Position numbers and translations under genes: made by a program. The notes beneath the pieces were generated by a model. It did no database searches, was not told the DNA's origin, and saw nothing but the letters and a program-made list of their open reading frames with translations. Shown here piece by piece: positions 27,093-35,653 of a DNA stretch of 64,000 bases. The stretch covers positions 62,001 through 126,000 of the forward strand of contig NZ_PHQX01000001.1 of NCBI RefSeq assembly GCF_002803515.1. Reading direction: 5' to 3'. Source of the stretch: Stenotrophomonas lactitubi. GTDB taxonomy: Bacteria > Pseudomonadota > Gammaproteobacteria > Xanthomonadales > Xanthomonadaceae. Position 1 is the first letter of the stretch. Every line of letters starts with the position of its first letter.

Positions 27093-27310
27093 GCCGCCCT
27101 CGCGCTGGGCGAGGGCGGCGGACGGTGCGTGGTTGCAATACCGGTGGCAAAAACGCGAAACGCCGGCGGGCACGAAGCCCCCACGCACCGCCCGCCATAG
27201 ATGCACGGACGGATTGCCTGCCGACGCCGCCCAACAAGGAAAGAGCGACGCCGACAGGCAAGCGTAAACAACGTCTTTGCCAAACGGGATTGCAAGCCCG
27301 TGCCACCCGT
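27093..27310 (-). ncRNA. Candidate structured 5' leader RNA (unrecognised)
   Basis: Consecutive stems on the minus strand directly upstream of the 136-aa gene: an 11-bp perfect stem (27093-27103/27109-27119, loop 5); a 16-bp stem with one mismatch (27117-27132/27181-27196) enclosing a small GGGC/GCCC hairpin; a 7-bp stem TTGCCTG/CAGGCAA (27214-27220/27255-27261); and ACGGG/CCCGT (27284-27288/27297-27301). No known riboswitch consensus is seen. The first stem ends about 17 bases before the ribosome-binding site. Confidence 0.4.
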
Positions 27311-27448
27311 TGTCGGTGGCGCGCCATGATGTGCACGGAAGTGCTGCTATACCAATCAGAAAAGTTTCAATTTCGAAAACGTTGCAGATTCACTGAGCAT
27401 GCAATGCGCGAAGCCAGGTTCACATCGGCGTGGCAGTTGCGACACTTC
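27311..27448. other. Intergenic stretch with no recognised gene
   Basis: Between the structured leader and the next palindrome pair the sequence is AT-richer than its surroundings (AAAAGTTTCAATTTCGAAAACG). It may hold the promoter for the leader. I see no coding signal. Confidence 0.5.
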
Positions 27449-27518
27449 TGTAGAGCCGAGCCCATGCTCGGCTCACCGCGTTCTATCGAAAAGCAGCCGA
27501 GCATGGCTCGGCTCTACA
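27449..27518. repeat. SMAG palindrome pair
   Basis: TGTAGAGCCGAGCCCATGCTCGGCT and AGCCGAGCATGGCTCGGCTCTACA, inverted, about 25 bases apart, before the terminator of the autotransporter gene. Confidence 0.88.
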
Positions 27519-27529
27519 GAAAGCAGAGC

Positions 27530-27562
27530 ACGGCGCCGGAATCATCCGGCGCCGTGCGTGTT
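27530..27562 (-). terminator. Terminator of the minus-strand autotransporter
   Basis: GCACGGCGCCGG-AATCAT-CCGGCGCCGTGC is a perfect 12-bp stem; on the minus strand it is followed by TCTGCTTT. It lies just downstream of the stop codon at 27569. Confidence 0.75.
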
Positions 27563-27568
27563 TCTACT

Positions 27569-29956
27569 TCACCACTTGTACGCAACACTCAGATTGGCAG
27601 TCGCCTCGCGGTAACCATGGTCACCGCGCATCACACCGAAGCCACCCCATGCGCTCAGGCCCGAACGGAAGTCCACGCGTGCACCGGCATTCAACTCGTA
27701 GCGGTTGGGCGGCACGCTGGCCTTCAACGCTTCATCGTCAAACGCCATGCCGTTGCTGGCGCCATCGCGGTACCAGTTGGCCACCACGTAGGGGCTGACC
27801 GAGGCGCCGGCGGCACTGTGGCCTTCACCCTGCAGGCGCAGGCCCGCACGGCCTGACAGGCCACTGTCGCCCAGGCTGCGCACCACGGTGCCGTTGGCTT
27901 CTGCGTGGCGGTCGGTGTTGGCGTCGGTGTACACCAGCTGCAATTCCGGCTGCAGGCTCAGCGCGGTGCTGCCGATCGCACCGATACCGATGCGGTAACC
28001 GGCCTCCAACGACGACTGCCACAGACCCGAGTCGTAACGCTCTTCGGCCAGGCCTTCGCCCTGCACGCGGTTGCGGAACTGGCCACGCTGCACGCTGGCA
28101 TCCACATACAACGCATCGCTGTTCCAGTTGCCGTACACGCCCAGCGCGCCGCCTTCCACCTTGCCGCGTGCGCTGTAGCCGGTCAGCTGCGAGCGCGAAG
28201 TGGCACTGGATTGCGCGACGGTACCCATCACGCCCACACGGCCACGGCCGTTGTCGAACACGCCGATGTCCGCGCCCAGCTGCAGGCGCGAGCGGTCCAC
28301 GCGCAGGTCGAGCTGGTCATCCACTGCGCCCAGTTTGCTCTGGGTAGCGTCAACACGGGCCCAGCCACGGACGCCATCCGCTGCAGCGGCGCCGCCCTGG
28401 CGGTCGCGCCAGCCATGACGCAGCAGCTGGTCCAGCGCGAACTGGTTGGCCAGGTAGGCGCCGGTCTCCGGGCGCAGCACCGGGATGGGATCGATCGGGT
28501 CCACCGGGTCGATCGGATCCACGATCGGCTTGCACTGCGGCAGGGTCGGGTCGGCCAGGCACGGGTCCGGCGCGGTGGCCAGCTCCGAACGCAGATACCA
28601 GCCGCCGTTGGTCGCATCCTTGAACAGGAAGTACTCGTACTGCCCACCCACGGCGCGGCCGCTCAGGTCGAACTGCGCATTGGACGCACCGCCCACGCGG
28701 ATCAGCTCGATGCCCTTGTCGGTCTTCGCACCGGCACCGCCGGCGTTGAGCACGCGCACGTTGGCCTGGCCATTGGCATCACCGGCGATGATCAGCTTGT
28801 CGGTGGCCGAGGCGTCATCGCCCAGCACGGTGTTGAAGCCCAGCGTGCCGCCATTGCCGGTGAAGGTATCCACGCTGAGGGTGTTGAAGGTGCTGCCATC
28901 GCCCAGCGCCACGGTACCGGTGCCGCCCAGGGTGAGGTGGCCGACGTTGCTGTCGCCGGTCATCAGCCAGGCGCTGTCGGTGTCGATGGTGGCGCTGGTG
29001 ACGTTGAGGAAGCGGCCATTGATCTGCGCCTTGTTGCGCAGGGCTACGTTCAATTCCCCGAGCGTGGTAGCAGTATCGAAGTTGACGTTACCGATCAATC
29101 GCGCGTCATCCACGGTGAAATTGACCGTGCCTTCGCCGGCACCCACTGCCGGATTGGAGGTGCGGAGCAGCAGCAGGTTGCCGTCACCGGAGATCAGCTG
29201 CGAGCCGTTGGTCACGGTGATGTCGTACCGCGCGTCCGGAGTCAGCGAGAACGGAACCACACGAATGGCAGCACCTGTATCGGACTTCAGTACCGAGTTG
29301 TCGACGCGGACCGCAATAACGCCGGTGAAGCCGGGCAGATCACTTCGAGCGGCAAGGTAGGCCGCCGTGTTGCCACCCTCGATGCGGGATCCGTTCTGGA
29401 TGGTCATGCTGCCGAAGAACATCCGAATGCCATGTCCATTGTTCAAGTCGGGTGCACCGGCGGTCTGTTCGGCGCGGACGAAGCTGGAATCGATGATGGC
29501 GGATGCGTTGGATGTACTCCCACTGGAGCTCTGAGTAAGGTCAACGCCTATAAATCTGGAGCTGGTGATCCTGCTGCCCACGATGTTTGCGGACGCCGTT
29601 TCGTAGAGGCTGACAGTGCCGTCGCGCACGAAGGAGCCGGACATTTTCAGATGAGAGTTGCCCCTCATCTGCACCAGGGCGCGGTCACCCGCGGTGGTCG
29701 AGGCGATCGTCGCGCCATTGAGGTTTACCACCGAGTCGAAGCTATTGATGGAGTCGGCCTGCGCGCCGTTGACCGTCAGCGTCGAGCCGTTGATCAGCTT
29801 CCAGACTTCCACTAGGTCGCCGGCAACCACCTCGGCGGTCTGTCCATCAAGATCACCGGCGGTAACTGCGCCCACCGGTGCAACAGCGAGGGCCAACAGG
29901 AGGCCACGCGCCAAGGGACGCAGTGCGGGCAGGCTTCGGGGAAGGGAGTGAGTCAT
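27569..29956 (-). CDS. Autotransporter (type Va), pertactin-like
   Basis: 795 residues. The start MTHSLPRSLPAL has AAAGGA upstream; a longer frame from 30130 is rejected. Signal peptide (about 1-33, ending AVTA), a beta-helix passenger (about 34-500) of short repeated strands, then the linker with DPIDPVDPIDP near 500 and the LRPETGAYLANQF motif. The C-terminal barrel covers about the last 270 residues and ends SVAYKW, with the terminal aromatic. Such proteins are exported by Sec and the barrel carries the passenger to the cell surface. The passenger resembles pertactin-type folds but no enzyme or adhesin motif is visible. The paralogous gene at 30313 runs away from it. Confidence 0.9.
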   Translation of the reverse strand: MTHSLPRSLPALRPLARGLLLALAVAPVGAVTAGDLDGQTAEVVAGDLVEVWKLINGSTLTVNGAQADSINSFDSVVNLNGATIASTTAGDRALVQMRGNSHLKMSGSFVRDGTVSLYETASANIVGSRITSSRFIGVDLTQSSSGSTSNASAIIDSSFVRAEQTAGAPDLNNGHGIRMFFGSMTIQNGSRIEGGNTAAYLAARSDLPGFTGVIAVRVDNSVLKSDTGAAIRVVPFSLTPDARYDITVTNGSQLISGDGNLLLLRTSNPAVGAGEGTVNFTVDDARLIGNVNFDTATTLGELNVALRNKAQINGRFLNVTSATIDTDSAWLMTGDSNVGHLTLGGTGTVALGDGSTFNTLSVDTFTGNGGTLGFNTVLGDDASATDKLIIAGDANGQANVRVLNAGGAGAKTDKGIELIRVGGASNAQFDLSGRAVGGQYEYFLFKDATNGGWYLRSELATAPDPCLADPTLPQCKPIVDPIDPVDPIDPIPVLRPETGAYLANQFALDQLLRHGWRDRQGGAAAADGVRGWARVDATQSKLGAVDDQLDLRVDRSRLQLGADIGVFDNGRGRVGVMGTVAQSSATSRSQLTGYSARGKVEGGALGVYGNWNSDALYVDASVQRGQFRNRVQGEGLAEERYDSGLWQSSLEAGYRIGIGAIGSTALSLQPELQLVYTDANTDRHAEANGTVVRSLGDSGLSGRAGLRLQGEGHSAAGASVSPYVVANWYRDGASNGMAFDDEALKASVPPNRYELNAGARVDFRSGLSAWGGFGVMRGDHGYREATANLSVAYKW

Positions 29957-30312
29957 GGTGGGTCCTTTGGCTGGAAACGGCTGGGGACACCTCAACGTTC
30001 GACAACACCCCTGTTCAGGCAGATGGATATGATCATCACATCGTGAAATTCTTGTGAAGTTCCGGGCGAGATACGAACGGCTGTGTCCTGATCGGCCGCC
30101 AGTGTCCAACTCCGCCCCGGCAGTTCCCATGCAATTAGTTGCAAAGGCCGCTTCTTACCCAGGGCGATATGGGAAGGGTTAAGCCCGGATCAACGTGTGG
30201 CCGGACACGGCACGGTCGCCTGCGACAATGGAGCGCAGGTGCGATTGCAAGCAATTCGATGGTGTGCGGTACCGCAAGGCGGGAGCCTGTGCCCCCCGCT
30301 CAGGAGCCCCCC
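29957..30312. promoter_or_regulatory. Divergent promoter region between two autotransporters
   Basis: 356 bases without a gene. It contains small dyads TGCAA-TTAG-TTGCA (30130-30143) and ATTGC-AA-GCAAT (30244-30255), both of the TTGC/GCAA type, and an A/T-rich block near 30030-30060. I cannot place -35/-10 boxes with confidence. Neighbouring genes must share control sites here. Confidence 0.4.
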
Positions 30313-33300
30313 ATGCATACCGCACCTCTTCATCGCCACCGCTTGGCTACTGCCCTGGCAGGTGCCCTTATTGCTTCGCCAACCGTGCTTGCGCAACAGG
30401 TGGTGGCCGACGGCGACCTGCAGCAGCCGCCCGCTGGCGAGTACCACACCACCGATCCGGTCCTGCCTGGTGACCCGGCCGGTTATGTCTTCCATGCGCT
30501 CAATGGTGGCCGCATCGAAGCGATGGATGCCATTTCGCTGCGCTCCGAAGGTGCGGGTGCCGCGGCCGTCCGGTTGGAGAACAGCGGAACTACTGTCGAC
30601 CTGATGGGGTATGCGGAAATCGTCACAGTGGGTGATGGTGCTGCAGGCATTTCGGTGCAGGATCGCGCACAGTTGCGTGCTGAGAACGTACGCATCGATA
30701 CCCAAGGTGTGAACAGCCACGGTATCGAGGCCGACGCTGGAGTCGCGGGCGTAAGCGCGGGCGACATCATCACCCGTGGGCAAGGTGCGCATGGTCTGAC
30801 CGCCAGCAGTGGCGGTTACATCAATCTGCTCGGCGGGACCGTGGTTGCCGAAGGTGCCAACGCACATGCTGCAGTGGCCAGTGGTGCACGCAGCATCGTG
30901 CATGTTGAATCGGCAACCTTGACCACTCGCGCCGCCGGCGCCACGACCGCACTGGCGACGCTGGGCGGCACGCTGGAGCTGCGTGACACCCGGGTGGTGA
31001 ACGAGCGCAACGGCTTTGGCGTGATCGTCCACGCGGGCAGTCAAGCCACGTTGAACAACGTCGATATCCTCATGCAGGGCGACAATTCCTTTGGCCTGTC
31101 AGGTGGTGGCGAGATTGTCATGACCGGCGGATCGATCACCGCGCTGGGTGCGGGCAGTACAGCGGTGAGCCTCAACGAGGGGCAGGCGCGTGTGGAAAAC
31201 GTGCAGGTGCAGGGAACCAACGGCATCCTCCTGCACGAGCGGAGCCGCCTGGATCTGGTCGGGAGCACGGTGATGTCCAGTGGGGTGGCGTTGGACATCA
31301 ACGGCATGGGCAACGTAGTGAACGTGCAGGACTCCATCCTGCACAGCACGGGCAACGCCGCAGCCGGCATCCAGATCTACCAGTCGTCCACCCTGGACAT
31401 GACCAACAGTACGATCCGTACCGAGGGTGACCGAGCAGTGGGGATCGATAACCGGGCGGGCGAGGTGACACTGCAGAGTGTCGATGTGCAGACCGGAGGC
31501 GTGTCAAGCCATGGCCTGTATTCGGAGTTCGCCGGTTTTGGCAGCCGCCCACGGATCCAGGCCGCCGAATCCCGCATCGCGACTTCCGGTGCGAACGCTG
31601 TTGGCGCTCTTGCCCGCAACGGGGGCTCGCTTGAACTGTTGGAAAGTCAGGTGCTGACCCAGGGAGCCGGTGCGCATGGTGTGCTGGCCGGTGGCAGCGG
31701 CACCTTGGGGCTGGTCGGCACCCATGTGCGTACCGAAGGTGAAGGTGCCTGGGCCGCAGTGATCAACGACAACGGCCGCATGACCATCGACGGAGGCTCG
31801 CTGGTCAGCGCCCGGCATGGCGGCGTGTGGCTGCGCAGCAGCCGCGATCCGGGCCTGACCTTGAGCAACGGCGCGGTGGTATCGGGCGGCAACGGCATTG
31901 GCCTGGCATTGGATGCTGCCGTGGCCGGGCGCTTCGATGTGGCGTTGGAGGGACGTTCGCAGCTGTTGGGCGACATCGTCATCACCCCGGCAGACGAGGA
32001 TGCGGGTCTGGTACCGCAGTCGGACGTGCATGTGCGGTTGGCCGACGGTTCCTTGTGGGCGGGTACGTCCGATCTGGTGCAGACCCTGGCGCTGGAAGGC
32101 GGCAGCCAGTGGACGTTGACCGGTGACGCCACCGTGGGCGAGCTGCAGGCGCGCGACAGCGTGGTGGCGTTGTCCGATGGCAGCGGCCGCTTCAATACGC
32201 TTACCGTGGACGGTGATCTGCACAGTGAGGGCGCGCTGTTCCTGTTCCAGGGTGCGCTGGCTGGTGATGATTCGGCCATCGACCACCTGCATGTGCGTGG
32301 CGATACTTCCGGTGATGCCTTGATTGCGGTGAACAACATCGGTGGTGTGGGCGCGCCCACTGTGGATGGCATCCAGCTCATCGAGGTGGAGGGTGCATCG
32401 CTGGCAAGCTACACGCTGACCGGGCGTGCCGTGGGTGGTTCGTATGAGTACTTCCTGTTCCAGGGCGGCATGACCGATCCGAACGATGGCCACTGGTACC
32501 TGCGCTCGCAGTGGTTCGATGTCTGCGAGGACGACCCGGCGGCGCCGGGCTGTGCGGTTGATCCGGGCCCGGGCCCGGGGCCTGATCCGGGTGAAGGCGG
32601 TGAAGGTGGGGAGGGCATCGGTCCGGTCGATCCGATCCGGCCACCGCCGGTGTTGCGCCCGGAGGCTGGCGCTTACCTGGCCAACCAGTCGGCGGCGGTG
32701 AACATGTTCGCCCATCGCCTGAGCGATCGGACCGGTGCACTGAACAGTGGCGACGGGCGGAATGCCTGGGCCCGCGTGGGCCGCCAGCAGGCTGACTTCA
32801 GCGCGGTGGGCGGGCAGCTGAGCGTGGATGGTTCGACGTCGGTGCTGCAGATCGGCAGTGACCTGCTGCGTCGCGGTGACGTGGTGTTCGGTGTGATGCT
32901 GGGCAGTGGTCGCGCCGACAGCAGCGTGGTTTCGCAGCTGACCGGCTATGGCGCCAAGGGCCGCGTGCGCGGCAACGCTGTGGGCGTGTACGGCACCTGG
33001 CTGCAGAACGGCGGCGGGGAAGAGGGGGCGTACGTGGATGCCAACGTGCAGGTGGGGCGTTTCGACAACCGCGTGCACGGTGTCGGGCTGGAGCGCGAGA
33101 ATTACGACGCGCGCATGACCAGTGCGTCGCTGGAAAGTGGCTATACCATCAACGCGTGGCAGGGGGCATCGTCAGCGCTGTACCTGCAGCCGCAGCTGCA
33201 GCTGTCCTACCTGGATTTCCGGGCCGGCCGTCACGTGGAAAGCAACGGAACGGTGGTCGATGGCAGTGATGCAGGCGGTCTGAGCAGCCGCCTGGGTGTG

Positions 33301-33567
33301 CGCGTGTTCGGCCGAAGCACGGTGGACGGCAACGTGGTGCAGCCCTATCTGGGCGTGAACTGGTTGCACAGCAGCGGCACCAGTACGTTGGATTTCAATG
33401 GACAGACGCTGGGTGCGGATGTGCCGCGCAATCGCTATGAAGTGCAGGCCGGTGCCGAGCTGAAGCTGGGCCAGCGCTGGGGCGTGTGGGGCGGAATGAC
33501 CGTGCAGCACGGTGACCATGGCTACCGCAACGTGGGTGGTCAGGTGGGTATGCGCGTGGCCTGGTAA
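30313..33567 (+). CDS. Autotransporter (type Va) with long beta-helix passenger
   Basis: 1084 residues. The start MHTAPLHRHRLATAL is backed by AGGAG; the signal peptide ends near residue 28 (TVLAQQ). A long passenger (about 30-740) repeats a pattern of roughly 20-45 residues, with T/V-rich strands such as GGTLELRDTRV and GGSLELLESQV alternating with loops such as GANAHA and GVSSHGL, as expected of a right-handed beta helix. A Pro/Gly/Glu linker follows (DPGPGPGPDP, then PVLRPEAGAYLANQS), and the last 270 residues are the outer-membrane barrel ending VGMRVAW. It is related to the divergent gene (shared GRAVGGSYEYFLFQ-type and barrel blocks). Probably a surface adhesin or biofilm factor; no enzymatic motif seen. 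Confidence 0.9.
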   Translation: MHTAPLHRHRLATALAGALIASPTVLAQQVVADGDLQQPPAGEYHTTDPVLPGDPAGYVFHALNGGRIEAMDAISLRSEGAGAAAVRLENSGTTVDLMGYAEIVTVGDGAAGISVQDRAQLRAENVRIDTQGVNSHGIEADAGVAGVSAGDIITRGQGAHGLTASSGGYINLLGGTVVAEGANAHAAVASGARSIVHVESATLTTRAAGATTALATLGGTLELRDTRVVNERNGFGVIVHAGSQATLNNVDILMQGDNSFGLSGGGEIVMTGGSITALGAGSTAVSLNEGQARVENVQVQGTNGILLHERSRLDLVGSTVMSSGVALDINGMGNVVNVQDSILHSTGNAAAGIQIYQSSTLDMTNSTIRTEGDRAVGIDNRAGEVTLQSVDVQTGGVSSHGLYSEFAGFGSRPRIQAAESRIATSGANAVGALARNGGSLELLESQVLTQGAGAHGVLAGGSGTLGLVGTHVRTEGEGAWAAVINDNGRMTIDGGSLVSARHGGVWLRSSRDPGLTLSNGAVVSGGNGIGLALDAAVAGRFDVALEGRSQLLGDIVITPADEDAGLVPQSDVHVRLADGSLWAGTSDLVQTLALEGGSQWTLTGDATVGELQARDSVVALSDGSGRFNTLTVDGDLHSEGALFLFQGALAGDDSAIDHLHVRGDTSGDALIAVNNIGGVGAPTVDGIQLIEVEGASLASYTLTGRAVGGSYEYFLFQGGMTDPNDGHWYLRSQWFDVCEDDPAAPGCAVDPGPGPGPDPGEGGEGGEGIGPVDPIRPPPVLRPEAGAYLANQSAAVNMFAHRLSDRTGALNSGDGRNAWARVGRQQADFSAVGGQLSVDGSTSVLQIGSDLLRRGDVVFGVMLGSGRADSSVVSQLTGYGAKGRVRGNAVGVYGTWLQNGGGEEGAYVDANVQVGRFDNRVHGVGLERENYDARMTSASLESGYTINAWQGASSALYLQPQLQLSYLDFRAGRHVESNGTVVDGSDAGGLSSRLGVRVFGRSTVDGNVVQPYLGVNWLHSSGTSTLDFNGQTLGADVPRNRYEVQAGAELKLGQRWGVWGGMTVQHGDHGYRNVGGQVGMRVAW

Positions 33568-33579
33568 GCGGCGAATGCC

Positions 33580-33619
33580 GGGGTCGGATCCCATTGCGAA
33601 GGCAATGGGCTCTGACCCC
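33580..33619. repeat. GGGGTC...GACCCC hairpin repeat, copy 4
   Basis: GGGGTCGGATCCCATTGC and GCAATGGGCTCTGACCCC around GAAG, just after the autotransporter stop codon. Confidence 0.8.
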
Positions 33620-33642
33620 AACCACTCCTGCACACGGACTTC

Positions 33643-33770
33643 TGTAGAGCCGAGCCCATGCTCGGCTCACCGCGCGAAGCGCGGGTGCATCGTGATCTGA
33701 ACGGAGAGCAGCCGAGCATGGGCTCGGCTCTACAGGTGCGCGCCCCGGTAGCGCCGGGCCATGCCCGGCG
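33643..33770. repeat. SMAG palindromes after the autotransporter
   Basis: A TGTAGAGCCGAGCCC... / AGCCGAGCATGGGCTCGGCTCTACA pair (33643-33735), followed by a third element GGTAGCGCCGGGCCATGCCCGGCG at 33747-33770. All are in the gap before the oxidase stop. Confidence 0.85.
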
Positions 33771-33774
33771 GGTG

Positions 33775-35160
33775 TCACACCGGCGGCAGCACCTTGCCCG
33801 GGTTGAGAATCCCATCCGGGTCCAGCGCGTGCTTGATCGCGCGCATCGCCGCCAGCGTCGCCGGGGTAAATGCTTGGGCCATGAAATCGCGCTTGGCCAG
33901 GCCAATCCCGTGTTCGCCCGACAACGTGCCACCCAATGCCAGCGTCAGTTCGAAGATCTTCGGCAGCGCCGCATGTGCGCGTGCGTTCTCGTCGGCGTCG
34001 TCCGGGTGGTAGAGGATGTTGACGTGTAGGTTGCCGTTGCCGGCATGGCCGAAGGTGACGATGGTGAGCGTGTACTCGCGCGCCAATGCCTGCACGCCGG
34101 ATACGAGTTCCGGAATGCGCGACACCGGTACCACCACGTCTTCGTTGATCTTGCCCGGGGCGACGCTGCGCAGCGCGGGCGACAGCGCCTTGCGTGCGGC
34201 CCACAACTGATCGCGCGCACGGCCTTCCATCGCCACGTCCAGCTCGATCATGCCGTCGCCCTCGGCGGCGTTGGCCAGTGCCTGCAGCAGGTAGGGCAGA
34301 GTGTCGTGGTCGCCATCGGCCTCGACCAGCAGCATCGCACCGGCTTCCGGCACGTCGGCACCGTTGAGGCGCAACAGCTGCAGGCTGCGTGCGTCCATGA
34401 ATTCCAATCGAGTCGGAACCACGGGTTGCGACATCAGCCGCGACACTGCAGCGGCGGCCGCATCGGCATCGCGGTACAGCACGCGCAGGCCAGCCTGGCT
34501 GACCGGCAGCGGGGTCAGCTTCAGCGTCGCTTCCACGATCAGTGCCAGCGTGCCTTCGCTGCCTACCAGCAGGTGGGTGAGGTCGTAACCGGTGGCGTCC
34601 TTGGTGTAGGCGCCGCCGCAGCGGATCACCTCACCGGTACCGGTCACCGCCACCAGGCCCAGCACGTTGTCGCGGCTGGTGCCGTACTTCACCGCGCGCG
34701 GGCCGCCGGCATTGCAGGCGAGGTTGCCGCCGATGCTGCAGATCTCCGCGCTGGAAGGATCGGGCGCCCAGAACAGGCCGTGCGGCGCCAGCGCCTGCTG
34801 CAGCGTTCCATTGAGTACGCCTGGCTGCACCACCGCGCAGCGGTCACCGGCGCGGATCTCGAGGATGCGGTCCATGCGGGTGAACGACAGCACGATGCTG
34901 CCGGGCAATGGCACCGCCGCACCGGTGGTGCCGGTGCCGGCTCCACGTGCGACCAGTGCCACGCCATGCGTACGGCAGGCGCGCACCAGCGCCTGCACCT
35001 GTTCGACATCTGCCGGCAGTGCCACGGCTGCCGGGCGCTGGTGGCGCCAGGAGTTGTCCTGCGCGTTCGCTTCCAGTGCGCCGTCATCCATGCGCCAGCC
35101 ACCGGCACCCAGCAGGGCGGACAGTTCGGCAACCAATGCGGCGGGCAGGGCAGTACTCAT
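33775..35160 (-). CDS. FAD-linked oxidase (GlcD/D-lactate dehydrogenase-like)
   Basis: 461 residues. The N-terminal PCMH-type FAD-binding domain (about 40-215) has VALVARGAGTGTTGAAVP and the pyrophosphate-binding PDPSSAEICSIGGNLACNAGG; the C-terminal domain (about 225-460) has the conserved metal-site motif GHAGNGNLHVN and ends DPDGILNPGKVLP. Members oxidise D-2-hydroxy acids such as D-lactate, glycolate or 2-hydroxyglutarate and pass electrons to the respiratory chain. The substrate is not fixed by sequence. The start MSTALPAALV follows the family; an upstream in-frame ATG at 35232 is inside a repeat. Monocistronic. Confidence 0.9.
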   Translation of the reverse strand: MSTALPAALVAELSALLGAGGWRMDDGALEANAQDNSWRHQRPAAVALPADVEQVQALVRACRTHGVALVARGAGTGTTGAAVPLPGSIVLSFTRMDRILEIRAGDRCAVVQPGVLNGTLQQALAPHGLFWAPDPSSAEICSIGGNLACNAGGPRAVKYGTSRDNVLGLVAVTGTGEVIRCGGAYTKDATGYDLTHLLVGSEGTLALIVEATLKLTPLPVSQAGLRVLYRDADAAAAAVSRLMSQPVVPTRLEFMDARSLQLLRLNGADVPEAGAMLLVEADGDHDTLPYLLQALANAAEGDGMIELDVAMEGRARDQLWAARKALSPALRSVAPGKINEDVVVPVSRIPELVSGVQALAREYTLTIVTFGHAGNGNLHVNILYHPDDADENARAHAALPKIFELTLALGGTLSGEHGIGLAKRDFMAQAFTPATLAAMRAIKHALDPDGILNPGKVLPPV

Positions 35161-35191
35161 GACGGATCTCGTGGGGCAGCAGGGAATCAGT

Positions 35192-35248
35192 TGGTAGATG
35201 CCAACCTTGGTTGGCATAACGGCGCCGACCAAGGTCGGCCTCTACCAA
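35192..35248. repeat. SMAG-type palindromes
   Basis: GTAGATGCCAACCTTGGTTGGC and, about 10 bases on, CGACCAAGGTCGGCCTCTAC. The two units are of different subtypes in opposite orientation. Confidence 0.75.
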
Positions 35249-35284
35249 AGCGGGGCACCACCGCGTGGGTGATGATGGAAGGCA

Positions 35285-35653
35285 TCAGTAGTCATCCAGC
35301 CGGAACGCATCCCGCAGCCAATGCAGCTGCGGCGGATCACCGGTAGCTTCAACCACATCAAAGCGGCAGGGCGCATTGGCCACGGCGGGATGTTCCTGCA
35401 GGTACAGCTGTGCGGCATGCACCAGCCGTCGGCATTTGCGTGGATCGACCGAGGCCGCGCCGCCACCGAAGTCCTGTCGTGCGCGGTAGCGCACTTCCAC
35501 GAAGACCACGGTGCCGGCGTCATCCATCACCAGATCCAGTTCACCGCCGCGATAACGCACGTTGCGTGCGCGCGGCTGCAAGCCGGCCTGCTGCAGATGC
35601 TGCTCGGCGGCGGTTTCCACCGCCGAGCCACGTTGCAGGTGCTCAGCGACCAC
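35285..35653 (-). CDS. UPF0102 protein YraN family
   Basis: 122 residues from the GTG start at 35653, which lies 11 bases inside the lpoA coding end. The long ORF upstream in this frame is a shadow of lpoA. Family signatures are [12 protein letters not shown] near the start, [19 protein letters not shown] and a C-terminal RFDVVE block; the acidic and lysine positions match a PD-(D/E)XK nuclease-like fold. Molecular role unknown (YraN homologues are conserved, often beside lpoA and rsmI). The overlap with lpoA implies translational coupling. Confidence 0.88.
   Translation of the reverse strand: MVAEHLQRGSAVETAAEQHLQQAGLQPRARNVRYRGGELDLVMDDAGTVVFVEVRYRARQDFGGGAASVDPRKCRRLVHAAQLYLQEHPAVANAPCRFDVVEATGDPPQLHWLRDAFRLDDY

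Noticed and set aside
27125-27856. 243-codon plus-strand frame across the leader and SMAG pair
   Set aside because: It runs through palindromes and the end of the autotransporter gene in antisense; no motif or ribosome-binding site.
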